NCBI GenBank assembly: GCA_965219705.1
Contig: OZ244789.1
Span: 992,001 to 1,056,000, forward strand
Length of the DNA: 64,000 nucleotides
Reading direction: 5' to 3'
From: JAJECS01 sp965219705
GTDB lineage: Bacteria > Chloroflexota > UBA11872
Shown in pieces: positions 41,980 through 51,150 of the stretch. A program made the position numbers and the translations under genes. Every line of letters begins with the position of its first letter. Positions within the stretch are counted from its first letter, which is position 1. The notes under the pieces are model-generated. The model was not told where the DNA came from. It made no database searches and worked only from the letters and a program-made list of their open reading frames with translations.

Positions 41980-42304
41980 GGAAGACCCATGCCCGCCGCG
42001 CGGGTGGCTCGATCAGCAAAAGCACGTCTAGCCCCGACTCACACCCGGTGCGGACGGTCGTGCGGCGCCAGCCTGCCGAGCCGAAGCCGCGACGCGCTTC
42101 CACAAACAGCGGGTGCGACCGGCCATCCTCGTCATCCGCCACACCACGCGCGACCTCCTGCAAGCGCGCGTGCACGGCATCCGGAACGCACGCGAAGGGA
42201 CGGGGCCGCTCAGTGTACGCGCGGCGAGCAAGAGCGCAGGTAGCCTGCAAGGCCCCCAGCGACTGGGACCGGACGGGTCTAGGCGGCACGGCCGGCCACC
42301 CCAT
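41972..42304 (-). CDS. Hypothetical protein between glycosyltransferase and DedA genes
   Basis: A possible 110-residue protein with no recognised domain. Its C-terminal third (SGLDVLLLIEPPARRAWVFHG) has a plausible hydrophobic core. The frame ends inside the DedA start and begins inside the glycosyltransferase end, a tight packing that suits a co-transcribed operon. Against it, the first 30 residues are Arg-rich and the start is uncertain. Keep as doubtful. Confidence 0.4.
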   Translation of the reverse strand: MGWPAVPPRPVRSQSLGALQATCALARRAYTERPRPFACVPDAVHARLQEVARGVADDEDGRSHPLFVEARRGFGSAGWRRTTVRTGCESGLDVLLLIEPPARRAWVFHG

Positions 42305-43025
42305 ACTTGCCGAATGCGAACCGCAGGCGTATGCGCATCAAGTCTCGCAACACGCCATACGTAACCAGCGGCAGGCGCAGGCGCGAATCGGAACAGTTTT
42401 CGTGCCACGTAACCGGTATCTGCGCCACGCGGTATCCCCGGTGCACGGCGAGTCGCAGCACCTCGACGTCAAACACCCAGCGCTCGACAACGGTTGCGCC
42501 GAACAGGTCGCTGGCCGCGTCGCGACTGCAAAACTTGAACCCGCACTGGCTATCGGGGAAGCCGTGCAGGCCGGCAATGATGGGCGCGATGCCGCGGAAG
42601 ACCCATGAGCCGATCCGCCGCACCAGCGACTGCGCGCGGAGCAGGCTACTGCGAGGCATAGCGCGTGAACCGATCACGACTTCGTATCCGTGCTCGAAGG
42701 CCTCCAGCACCCGCGGCAACTCATCGAGCGGCGTGGACAGGTCCGCGTCCACGAAGCCGATCACGTCCGCATCCGCGGCCAGCATCCCCGCGCGGACGGC
42801 CGCGCCCTTGCCCCGCTGCCCCGGCAACGTGATTACATCCACGGGAAAGTCCGCCACCGCGTGGACCATGGCGACATCGGCCGTGGCGTCGGTGCTGCCG
42901 TCGTCCACGACGATTACGACGGCGTCGATGCGTGCCTGCGAAATGTAGTCGGCGACGGCGTCGAGCGTGCCGCCCAGCCGCTGCGCCTCGTTGTACGCCG
43001 GGATGACGAGGGCCAACCGGGGCAT
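42279..43025 (-). CDS. Family 2 glycosyltransferase (dolichyl-phosphate sugar synthase-like)
   Basis: A 248-residue GT2-fold enzyme. Landmark segments are VIPAYNEAQRLGGTL, VVDDGSTDATADVA, the DxD region GFVDADLSTPLDELPR, SQCGFKFCSRDAA and the VTWHENCSDSRLRL tail typical of ALG5/DPM-like transferases that charge a polyprenyl phosphate with glucose or mannose. No membrane helices follow. It heads a minus-strand unit with the 110-residue hypothetical and the DedA gene, suggesting a link to polyprenyl-phosphate metabolism or envelope glycans (inference). Confidence 0.88.
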   Translation of the reverse strand: MPRLALVIPAYNEAQRLGGTLDAVADYISQARIDAVVIVVDDGSTDATADVAMVHAVADFPVDVITLPGQRGKGAAVRAGMLAADADVIGFVDADLSTPLDELPRVLEAFEHGYEVVIGSRAMPRSSLLRAQSLVRRIGSWVFRGIAPIIAGLHGFPDSQCGFKFCSRDAASDLFGATVVERWVFDVEVLRLAVHRGYRVAQIPVTWHENCSDSRLRLPLVTYGVLRDLMRIRLRFAFGKYGVAGRAA

Positions 43026-43160
43026 CAGCGAAGCGCCAGGTCAGCGCGCCCGTGGGTCCCAGCGGCGGGTTGAAAGAGAATGATGGTCATCGGGTTCCGT
43101 CTTGACGCGCCTCGCAGGGGAGCCGCACCCCCGCGGTGCAGACAACACGCGTGGCTACGA

Positions 43161-44846
43161 CTACTGTATCGGGCGGAACAACCGCTCCTCGGGCGTGAGC
43201 GCGGACTCCGGGTCAGCCGCCTCGAGCGAGCGATCGACGCGCGACAATTGTGACCGCGCCCGCCGCCAAGCGTCCACTACATCGGGCGACTCGCCGCCGT
43301 GGGGCGTGAGCCGCGGGCGAACGCGGCACAGGACCGTCGTATTGACCGCCGCCCCCGCCACAATTGCCTGACCCTTGCTGAGGGCCGGGAGCTCGGCCAG
43401 CAACTCGCGCCCGGCGCTCTCCACGGCACCGGCGATGGCCTGCTGGTCGACGGGATTCACCACGCGCAGGATGCATTGCGTCATGCATTGACTCAGCACA
43501 TCCTGGTCGAGCTTGCCGGGCCGCTGCGAGATGAGCCCGACGGCAAAGCCGAACTTCCGGCCCTCGGCCAGAATCTGCTTGAGCAGGTTGGTGGTAGGCA
43601 CCTCCTCGCCCGCCGGCGCGAAGTGGTGAGCCTCCTCGATGAGCGTGAACACCGGCGCCGGGAGGTATTGCTCATCGTTGGCGCCGATGCGCTGCTTGGC
43701 GGTGCCGACGCGCCCGTCAAATGACCGGCGCAACAGGGTCGCGGCGATGATCTGCTGCTCCTCCCGAGGCACTTCGTTGAGCTGCACGACGGTGCACTGC
43801 CCGGGCTGGATGAGCTCCTGCAGGGACGTGTGCTCGTAGTCGTGGAAGATGCCGTCCTGGCGGCCCAGGGTCGCGTTCAGACGCCACATCAAGGCCCGCT
43901 TGACGAGCGCGTAGTCGGAGCCTTCGTCGTCGGCGTTGCGCGCACCGCCGCTCAGCTCCACGGCGTTCACCGCTTCTGTGAGTTGCCTATACGTCCAGCG
44001 GCGGCCGCGGTCGATGCCAACCGCTCGCAACGCCAGCCGCAGGACCTCGCGCTGCGGGCCCGAGAGGCCGTGCGTCGACCCGACGAGCTGATAGATGTCG
44101 CTCGGGTGCAGGAAGTCGCGCCTGATCTTGATCTGCTCGGGACGCACGACCCGCGTCCGCGCGCGGTAGCCGTCATCGCGGAAGGCAGCGTCGTTGGCGA
44201 TCTCTTCAAGTGTCCCGTATTCCCCATGGGGATCGATGATCACCACCGCGGCCCCCACGGCCGGCTGCATGAGCTCCTCGACAATCACGCCGGCGAGGTA
44301 GCTCTTGCCGGCGCCCGTGCCCGCGATGATGGCCAGGTGCGTGCTGGCGATCTCGTTCACGTCGAGCGTGATGGGCACGCGCCCCGCGGCACGCGTGAGC
44401 AGACTGCCGACGTGCGCCGCGCCGGGCTCGCCGTGCGGAAGCCGCGAAAGGGCCTGCGCCAGATCGCCGTCCGGGACCAAATGGACCGGGCGTCCGGCAC
44501 GGGGCACGACCCGCGGATTCACGAACCCCAGCGTCTTGTCGAAGTAGCCGAGGATGGCGACGTCGAGCTCGTAAAGCTCCGGCGTCGCGTGATCGAAGCC
44601 GACCAGGCCGGCCACCTGGCTGGGCGGGACCCGCGGGTCTGCCATGAAGGCGTCGGGATAGAGCTTGAGCGGGCGGCGCGCGTCGACGCGCCCGAGCACG
44701 GATTGCTCCTGTCCATCGACCCGCGCCTCGTACGCCACGAACTCGCCGATCTTCAACTGGTCGTCGGGGTCCGGAGCGACCATGGTGTAGCTATGCGGGG
44801 ACGCACCGGGTCCCTTGGTGGTGCCAACCGGCACGGCGGCGCTCAT
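43161..44846 (-). CDS. herA: HerA-type hexameric DNA translocase
   Basis: A 561-residue FtsK-like ATPase. The N terminus (DQLKIGEFVAYEARVDGQ) is a HAS-barrel domain, then Walker A IAGTGAGKSYLAGVIVEEL, VIIDPHGEYGTLEEIA, Walker B with FTLIEEAHHFAP, and an Arg-finger region ISQRPGKLDQDVLSQC. In archaea HerA works with the NurA nuclease to resect DNA ends next to Mre11-Rad50; here it is the last gene of a five-gene minus-strand operon with those partners. It overlaps the preceding gene by four bases. Confidence 0.9.
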   Translation of the reverse strand: MSAAVPVGTTKGPGASPHSYTMVAPDPDDQLKIGEFVAYEARVDGQEQSVLGRVDARRPLKLYPDAFMADPRVPPSQVAGLVGFDHATPELYELDVAILGYFDKTLGFVNPRVVPRAGRPVHLVPDGDLAQALSRLPHGEPGAAHVGSLLTRAAGRVPITLDVNEIASTHLAIIAGTGAGKSYLAGVIVEELMQPAVGAAVVIIDPHGEYGTLEEIANDAAFRDDGYRARTRVVRPEQIKIRRDFLHPSDIYQLVGSTHGLSGPQREVLRLALRAVGIDRGRRWTYRQLTEAVNAVELSGGARNADDEGSDYALVKRALMWRLNATLGRQDGIFHDYEHTSLQELIQPGQCTVVQLNEVPREEQQIIAATLLRRSFDGRVGTAKQRIGANDEQYLPAPVFTLIEEAHHFAPAGEEVPTTNLLKQILAEGRKFGFAVGLISQRPGKLDQDVLSQCMTQCILRVVNPVDQQAIAGAVESAGRELLAELPALSKGQAIVAGAAVNTTVLCRVRPRLTPHGGESPDVVDAWRRARSQLSRVDRSLEAADPESALTPEERLFRPIQ

Positions 44847-45427
44847 CCCGCCGCCTCGATCCGCGTGCGCCAGGCGATGGAGTCGCGCAGCACGGCCACC
44901 GCGCCGCCGTGCTCCGGGAACTCCTGGACCAGGCGCTGGGTGATCGCCAGGGCAAGCTCGGATGTCAGCGGATGCCCGTGGGCCAACAGCAGCGGCAGAT
45001 AGGCCGCCCGCAGGCCGTCGGCGGCGTTGTGAAACGCCTCGAACTCCGCGTCATCCAGCCGGTGGACGGCGTCTCCGACGCTGAGGGCATGCGCGACCAC
45101 GCCCTGGGTGACCTCGCCACCGGCTGACCGCGTCCCCACGAGCAGCACGCCAATCAGGGTCGCAGTCTCCGGCAGCTGGTCCGGGGCCAGCGTTTGCAAC
45201 TCGGCACTGCTGGTCAAGCGCGGGCCGAGCGCGCCGAACTCGGGGTTGACGAGCGTGGTATCGAAGACGACGCCGATGGCGACGTCCCCGGACGAACGCG
45301 GAACGGCGACAAAGGTGCCGAAGGCGTAGTCGGCGGGCGCGGGTGCTTCGTCCACCTCACCCTGACGCATGACCTGCGCCACGTACTCGACGTGTGAGTT
45401 GGACTTCACGATCTTGGCGAGCGTCAT
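44843..45427 (-). CDS. Unknown partner protein between nurA and herA, HAS-barrel-like start
   Basis: A 194-residue protein of unknown family. Residues about 1-75 (KIVKSNSHVEYVAQVMRQGE, then ADYAFGTFVAVP and DVAIGVVFDT) look like the HAS barrel that begins HerA proteins, but no ATPase domain follows. The C-terminal half is helical (EAFHNAADGLRAAYLPLLL). It overlaps nurA and herA by four bases on either side, so it is certainly in the same transcript. It may cap or regulate HerA assembly; this is inference from position and similarity only. Confidence 0.6.
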   Translation of the reverse strand: MTLAKIVKSNSHVEYVAQVMRQGEVDEAPAPADYAFGTFVAVPRSSGDVAIGVVFDTTLVNPEFGALGPRLTSSAELQTLAPDQLPETATLIGVLLVGTRSAGGEVTQGVVAHALSVGDAVHRLDDAEFEAFHNAADGLRAAYLPLLLAHGHPLTSELALAITQRLVQEFPEHGGAVAVLRDSIAWRTRIEAAG

Positions 45428-46596
45428 CGGCGCCGCCGCTTGCTCACCGATTTGCCCGAGAGATAGGCGTCGAGACCGTGACGGTCGGCAAACTCTTGGA
45501 ATAACGCGTGGAACCGGTCACGGTCGGCCTGCGTCAACACCGCCAAGACGTCCGCCGTCTCGGCGGCATAGGGGTAGCCGTCGGCCTGAGCCACGATCTC
45601 GGCGCGGACCACATCGGTCATCCATTCGGTGCGGTCCGCTTCGACGACCCAGCGGGGGAATTCGAGACGCGCCGGCCGCCGGCGCGACGAGGCGCGCAGA
45701 TACACAAAGGCTACGGAGCGCTCGTGCTCGCCGTAGTCCTCAAGCCCCTTGGTGCGAGCGCTGATGAACGCCGGGGTGCGCGCGCCCCAGGGAGCCTGCG
45801 GCAGCCAGACGCCATCGGTCACGCGCCGCGGCGGCTCGATGCGGCCCGCGGCCGCCACCATCGCGCCCAGGTCACGCGCCCGGCTGGCGTCGATGTAGCC
45901 CACAACCGGCACGGCAGTCGCCTCCGAGACCTCCAGCAGGCGCACCACCGCCGCCACGTAGCGCTCGCGATAGGTCGGATTGGTGACGAAGGAGGCGATC
46001 AGGCTGCCGTCAAAGATCGCCAGCCGCTCCGCCCCGGCGCTGGAGTCTTCAATCCACCCGGTCAGGGCCGCGCACTCGGCCTCGAAGCGCCGAAGGTCCA
46101 CGATCTCCCGCAGGCGATGGTCCTGGCTCTGGGCGTCGTAAAGGTCCGTGGCGGGAATCGCTTCGAACTGCAAGTCCTTGGAATAGGCGTCCTTGGCGTG
46201 ACCGTTGACGAAGCGGCCGACCTGCACCGCGCCCACGTCGATCGACCAGTCCGGGGACGGATAGATCTGGCTCCCGTCCACGGCGCAGGTCGTGACGCCG
46301 GTGAGCGTGTCCATGGCCCAGGCGCGCCAGGCCTCATGGGTGTCGCCGGCGTTGGCGGTGAACGGCCGCCACCACGCGCCGTCCGGCGTCGTGTCCCATT
46401 CGGCGGTGGGATATGCGCCTTCGGCCCGGTCGAGGCCGCCGAGCGCGTCTCCGAGGGCCTGGGCCGTGAGGCATCGGAGGACGGTGGCGCCGCGGCGCAT
46501 GTCCTTGAGTTCGTGCGCGAACGCCTGGTCGAGGGTGAGGAAGTCGGCGCGCCGTCTTTCGAGCGCCTCGATCACCTTGGTCCGCGACAGCGTCAT
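45424..46596 (-). CDS. nurA: NurA-like nuclease
   Basis: A 390-residue protein with the NurA-domain active-site pattern: TTCAVDGSQIYPSPDW (D and GSQ, metal-binding Asp) near residue 105, LAIFDGSLIASF and VVGYIDASRARDL further on. In archaea NurA is a 5'-3' nuclease that pairs with HerA. There is an N-terminal helical extension (about 100 residues) and a basic C terminus KSVSKRRRR. It overlaps both neighbours by four bases. Confidence 0.85.
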   Translation of the reverse strand: MTLSRTKVIEALERRRADFLTLDQAFAHELKDMRRGATVLRCLTAQALGDALGGLDRAEGAYPTAEWDTTPDGAWWRPFTANAGDTHEAWRAWAMDTLTGVTTCAVDGSQIYPSPDWSIDVGAVQVGRFVNGHAKDAYSKDLQFEAIPATDLYDAQSQDHRLREIVDLRRFEAECAALTGWIEDSSAGAERLAIFDGSLIASFVTNPTYRERYVAAVVRLLEVSEATAVPVVGYIDASRARDLGAMVAAAGRIEPPRRVTDGVWLPQAPWGARTPAFISARTKGLEDYGEHERSVAFVYLRASSRRRPARLEFPRWVVEADRTEWMTDVVRAEIVAQADGYPYAAETADVLAVLTQADRDRFHALFQEFADRHGLDAYLSGKSVSKRRRR

Positions 46597-49526
46597 GCGA
46601 CGCCCACCCGGCTCAACCCATCGACCTTGCGCACGTGAATCACGTTATCGAGCAATCGCTCGAACGTGTCGTCGTGCGTGATGACGACGAGCTGCTTGAA
46701 GCCGCGCACGCGCAGGATCTGCTCGGCGAGGTTGGCGCGGCGGGTGTCGTCGAGATTCTGCGTCGGCTCGTCGAAGAAGGCGATGTCAATGTGGAGCAAC
46801 TCGCGCAGCAGCGCCAGCCGCACCGCCAACGCCGCGGTCATCTGCTCCCCGCCGGAAAGCTGGGCAAAGCTGCGTTCGTGTCCGCCGCGCTCGAGGACGA
46901 TGTCGTAGTCAGGCGTCCAGCGCAGGCGTCCCGCGCGATCGCCGAGGACTTCGCCGAAGATCTCGTCCGCCGCCTCGCTCACGTCGGCCAGCAGTGCCTC
47001 GGTGACCAGCGGACCGGCGTCTCGCAGCACCCTGCGCATGAGCTCGGTGCGCTCGTGCAGCGCCGTCGCCCGGGCGGCGCCGCCGCGCTCGGCTTCGAGG
47101 CGAAGCGCGACGTTGGCCAGCTCGTCCAGGTCCTTCTGCCGATCGGCAATCCGATCCGCCAGGGCCTTCGACTGGGTATCGAGCTTCGCCACGTGGGCGA
47201 TGGCCGCTCCGTGAGCCTCGTGCGCCGCCTTCTGAGCCACGGGATCGGCCGCGGCGCCCACCTTGGCGGCCGCCCCCCAGGCGTCCGCCGCCCTTGTCAC
47301 AGCGTCGCGAACCTGCGCCTGGATGTCTTGCAGGCGCTCGGTGCGCCGCCCGGTCTCGCCCGCCAGATGCTCGTGCTGGAGATAGCGCTCATGGCCGGCG
47401 CGGGAGTCATCCAGTTTCCGTTGGGCGGCGTGGGCTTGGTCGAGGCGCGGCCCAAGGTCGCGCAGGGCCGCGTCGGTAGCGGCCCGCGCGGCGGCGGCGC
47501 GTGCTAGGGCCGTCTCCGCGTGCTGCGTGGCGCATTGCCGAGCGTCATTCTCTGCGGCCAGCGCTTGGGCGCGCTGTAGCTCGCTGCCCGCGCCGGTGTG
47601 GGGCTGGAGGGTTCGCTCCGCCTCCTGGATATCCCCATCCAACCGCGCGGCCTCGGCGGCGGCTCGCCGCGACTCGGCCAAGGATTCAAGGGCGCCGACC
47701 AGCCGCCGCGCGCCGCCGATGACGTGATCCGGGCGCGCCTCGGGCGGCAGCGCGGTCCGTGCCGAGTCGATGGCCGCCCCGAGCGCCTTGGCGTCCTCGC
47801 CCTTGGCCGCCGTCTCCAACGGTCGCAAAGCCTCAAGCACCGCCTGCGCCGCAGCGTGCGCCCGTTGCGCGGCTTCCAAAGCATCGCGACGCGCCGACAA
47901 GTCACCCATCTGCCGCTCAGCATCGGTGGCTTCGCGCAGCGCCTTTTTCGCCGTAGCCTCGCCGCTCGCGAGTTGCTCAAGGCGCTGGTGGTGTCCCGAG
48001 GCGCGCTCCTCGAACACGCGCGCGACGTCGGGCACCTCTGCCAGATTGCGGCATTCGGAATCGAAGAAGGGACAGGTTTGCGCGTTATCGAGCAGCGCCG
48101 CGGCCTCGTCGTCGGCCGTCATGACTGCCGTCACGCTGGCACGCTGCGCCCGCAGTTCGTGCAGGGCTGCGTGCCGCGTTTCGACCTGCTCGACGAGCGG
48201 CTGCAGAGCCGTCGCCTCTTCCCACTCGTTGACGAGGCGCTGGACCTGCGCGGCCGTCGCCTCACCTTCCGCGGCACAACGCTCGAGACCCTCGGTGAGT
48301 TCGCGGCGAGCAGCCGCGGCATCGGCTTTAGCGCGGCCGGCACCTGCGGCAGCCGCCCGAGCAACCGCGAGGCGACCGTTGAGCTCTTGGATGGTTGCCG
48401 CCGCCCCCGTCTCGGCGGCCGCGGCGGCGGCTAGCTCCGCGAGCCCATCCGCGGCTGCCTGAGCCTCCCCGAGCGACCGCTGCGCCTGGTCCCGCGCAAC
48501 AGCGGCGCGCGTCTCGTCCGCCTGAAGCGACGAGAGCCGCTGGCGCAGCGCGTCTCGCTCGCTTCCCACATCGCCCAGCCGTTGGAGCTCCTGCTGCGCG
48601 GCGGCAAAGGCCTCGTGGTCGGCGCGGGTCTCGTCCAGGTGTTCGGCGGCGCGTTGCGCTTGGGCCAGCTGGTCCTCGGCGTCACGCGCGGCCCGCTGGA
48701 GCATGAGGAGCTGCGAGTCGGCGAGCTTGGCCGCTCCGGCGGCGGCCGCGGCCGCTTGCGCCTGCGCCTCATGCCGCTGCGCGTCCGATTGCGCTTGGTC
48801 CAATTCGGCCTGCGCTGCGACCCGGCTCCGTGCGATCTCCTTAGCCGCGCGCTCCGCTTCCCCAAGCGCGGATTCGGCGGCGGGCCGGCGCTCCAGTTGG
48901 AGTTTAAGCTCCCCGGCTCTCGATTCGTGCACGACGCGCTGCGTCCCAAAGTGGTTGAGCAGCGGGCGGAGGTCATCGACCGCGCGCCTGAATTCGTCGA
49001 CGCGCAGGATGGGATCGAAGCGCTCGCGGCGCAGGCTCGGGACATCCAGGAAGTCCGCGGTGAGCCGGCCCTGCGGAACGCCAACGACGTGGACGAACAC
49101 CTCATCCGGCCCACTGAATCCAATGACGCCCAAATGCTGCGCCAGAAACGCTTCAACGTCGTCGGCGCGCTGCTCGAAGACGCTCCCTTGCTCGACGTCG
49201 AGCACCGAAGACTCCAGCTGCACGTTCGGCGAGAGCGCTCCGGTGCCGCGGGCGCGGGTGCGGTGCAGGCGGCGCGTCACGCAGTAGCGCCGGTCGTCCA
49301 ACCCCGATGTGAACTCGACGGCCACCGACGCGTCCGTCGCGCCGTGGCGCATCACGGTCGCGAGGGGGCGTGGGCGGACATCGAACACGCCCAGCCCGAT
49401 GGCCTGGAGAATCGCCGTCTTGCCCGCACCGTTGTCGCCCACGATGGCGGTGAGGCCGGGCGACATGTCGATGGCGGCGGAGGCGAAGCTCTTGAAGTTG
49501 GTGAGCTCGATGCGGTGGATCAGCAT
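46593..49526 (-). CDS. rad50: Rad50/SbcC-type SMC ATPase
   Basis: A 977-residue SMC-family protein. It begins MLIHRIELTNFKSFASAAID with Walker A GDNGAGKTAILQAIG, followed by two Ala/Glu/Arg-rich coiled coils and a C-terminal head with LSGGEQMTAALAVRLALL and IAFFDEPTQNLDDTRRANL. The hook between the coils is NAQTCPFFDSECRNL, a CxxxxxxC spacing rather than CxxC. The ATG at 49526 is chosen; 49527-49739 is shadow. It lies one base after the mre11 stop. It should act with Mre11 on DNA ends. Confidence 0.9.
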   Translation of the reverse strand: MLIHRIELTNFKSFASAAIDMSPGLTAIVGDNGAGKTAILQAIGLGVFDVRPRPLATVMRHGATDASVAVEFTSGLDDRRYCVTRRLHRTRARGTGALSPNVQLESSVLDVEQGSVFEQRADDVEAFLAQHLGVIGFSGPDEVFVHVVGVPQGRLTADFLDVPSLRRERFDPILRVDEFRRAVDDLRPLLNHFGTQRVVHESRAGELKLQLERRPAAESALGEAERAAKEIARSRVAAQAELDQAQSDAQRHEAQAQAAAAAAGAAKLADSQLLMLQRAARDAEDQLAQAQRAAEHLDETRADHEAFAAAQQELQRLGDVGSERDALRQRLSSLQADETRAAVARDQAQRSLGEAQAAADGLAELAAAAAAETGAAATIQELNGRLAVARAAAAGAGRAKADAAAARRELTEGLERCAAEGEATAAQVQRLVNEWEEATALQPLVEQVETRHAALHELRAQRASVTAVMTADDEAAALLDNAQTCPFFDSECRNLAEVPDVARVFEERASGHHQRLEQLASGEATAKKALREATDAERQMGDLSARRDALEAAQRAHAAAQAVLEALRPLETAAKGEDAKALGAAIDSARTALPPEARPDHVIGGARRLVGALESLAESRRAAAEAARLDGDIQEAERTLQPHTGAGSELQRAQALAAENDARQCATQHAETALARAAAARAATDAALRDLGPRLDQAHAAQRKLDDSRAGHERYLQHEHLAGETGRRTERLQDIQAQVRDAVTRAADAWGAAAKVGAAADPVAQKAAHEAHGAAIAHVAKLDTQSKALADRIADRQKDLDELANVALRLEAERGGAARATALHERTELMRRVLRDAGPLVTEALLADVSEAADEIFGEVLGDRAGRLRWTPDYDIVLERGGHERSFAQLSGGEQMTAALAVRLALLRELLHIDIAFFDEPTQNLDDTRRANLAEQILRVRGFKQLVVITHDDTFERLLDNVIHVRKVDGLSRVGVA

Positions 49527-49527
49527 G

Positions 49528-50823
49528 TCAGGCCAGCGTGCTCTCGACGATCGACGCCAGGGCCTGCTCGTCTTGACCTTCAAGAACCGAGCGTTTGAGT
49601 TCGAGCGTCCGCTCGGCCAGCGTCTCGGCTTCGGCGGCGAGGGCCGGTTGCTGGGCAAGTAGCTGGCGGACGACGTCACGCTCGATCTGATCTCTTGATC
49701 CGCTGCGGGCGTGCACGCCCGCGCCCAGCGGCCGCTCAACGTCCACCGTCACGCGCGCATGCAGCGGCTTGTAGTGGTCCTGCACCAGCTCGAGCAGCGC
49801 CGGTTGATCCAGCGCCGCCCGCTCAAACCCAAGCACGCCGCGCAGGACGATCTCAACCAGCGGACGCGGCTGGGCGGCCGCCGGCAGCTCCAAGGCCTCC
49901 GCGACCCGTTGCCGCAGATCCTCGAAGCTCGCGGCCCTGGTGACGTCGATGGATAGACGCACGAACGGACGGCGCACCACCACGTCGCCGCGAAACCGCG
50001 CCTCGAATCGCGGCTGGCCATCGAGCCGCACCGTGACGTCATACAGCCCGCGTTCACGCCCCGCGCCGGCCAGGCCGGGCTCGCCCATCAGCCCTTCGGT
50101 GACGCTGTGGGACTCGAGGGCGCCGGGATTGAAGATCCACGGATCCTCGTGGGGCATTTCATAGCGGTAGTGGATGTGCCCCAGCGCCAGGTAGTCGGCA
50201 ATCCCGCGCAGCGCCAGCACGTCGGCCGCGCCCGCGCCTCCCTGGCCGGCCGGCGACGCTTCATCCACGCCCGTGTGCAGCACGCCGACGTGGAATTGCA
50301 CACCGTCCGCGGGCGTCGCCTGCGCCGCCTCGATCACCTGCGGCAGGTAGTCGGCCAGACGCGCGCCCAAGTACTCCACGCCGAAGATGCGCACCGGTCC
50401 GATGTCCGTGTAGGCGCCATGACCGCGCTCCGCCGTCCACGGGCGCCAGGTCAAGCCCTCCTGCTCGGGGTCGATTTGCTGCAGCAGTCGGAGCCTGGAA
50501 CTGCGACTGAGCTGCCAGAGCCACGACCGCTCGCCGCGGCGAAACCAGCGTTCGTGGTTGCCCTCGACGGCCACCACGGGAACCCCGTCGTGCGCCAGCA
50601 GCGCCAGGCCGGCGTCGGCGACGGCGTAGGTTTGCGGGTCGATGGACTTGGAGTCAAAGAGGTCGCCGGCCAGGATCACGAAGTCCGGCTGGACGCGCCG
50701 GCAATACGCCACCACGCTGCCGAAAGCGTGCGTGAAGTCCTCGGCCCGCTCGGCCAGCCCGTATTGCCGGAAGCCCAAGTGCACGTCGGCGAAATGGACG
50801 AATCTAATCTGGCGCTGCGTCAT
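49528..50823 (-). CDS. mre11: Mre11/SbcD-type nuclease
   Basis: A 431-residue metallophosphoesterase nuclease. Motifs in order: VHFADVHLG near residue 9, LAGDLFDSKSI, VEGNHERWF, GVLHTG (H pair region) and GHIHYRY. The C-terminal third has a Rad50-binding and capping region, ending LERTLELKRSVLEGQDEQAL. It is the first gene of the operon mre11-rad50-nurA-accessory-herA. The intergenic region 50824-51150 upstream must contain the promoter. Confidence 0.92.
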   Translation of the reverse strand: MTQRQIRFVHFADVHLGFRQYGLAERAEDFTHAFGSVVAYCRRVQPDFVILAGDLFDSKSIDPQTYAVADAGLALLAHDGVPVVAVEGNHERWFRRGERSWLWQLSRSSRLRLLQQIDPEQEGLTWRPWTAERGHGAYTDIGPVRIFGVEYLGARLADYLPQVIEAAQATPADGVQFHVGVLHTGVDEASPAGQGGAGAADVLALRGIADYLALGHIHYRYEMPHEDPWIFNPGALESHSVTEGLMGEPGLAGAGRERGLYDVTVRLDGQPRFEARFRGDVVVRRPFVRLSIDVTRAASFEDLRQRVAEALELPAAAQPRPLVEIVLRGVLGFERAALDQPALLELVQDHYKPLHARVTVDVERPLGAGVHARSGSRDQIERDVVRQLLAQQPALAAEAETLAERTLELKRSVLEGQDEQALASIVESTLA

Positions 50824-51150
50824 CGGGAAGGGTTTTGGGGGCTCCGCCGCACTGTGGCGTGCACTCTACCAAACATAAAGCGAACGTAGCTGGCATCGGG
50901 GCAGGGATGAGCTTCCGGCCGGTTTCTCAGTGGCACTCGAAGCACCATCGGGGAGGCGTGGGACAGCCCGGCGTGGCCGACGGGAGTTTTTTTACGCATT
51001 CGGGCGTTTTCTTCGGGTCCGAATCTTGCTCCGCAGCGCTCCCGTGACCGACGGACGGTTGCGCCCACCCCTGGCAAGCCAAGGAGCGCGTCGCCCGGAA
51101 GCGGTCGTATGCTGCTGAGCATTAGACGCTTGCCGATGGTCGGAGGGACT
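50824..51150. other. 327-base divergent promoter region
   Basis: Lies between mre11 (minus) and the isochorismatase-like gene (plus). I see a T-rich stretch (GAGTTTTTTTACG) near 50990 and TATGCT near 51108, but cannot decide on a -35 or operator. No gene was recognised. Confidence 0.4.
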
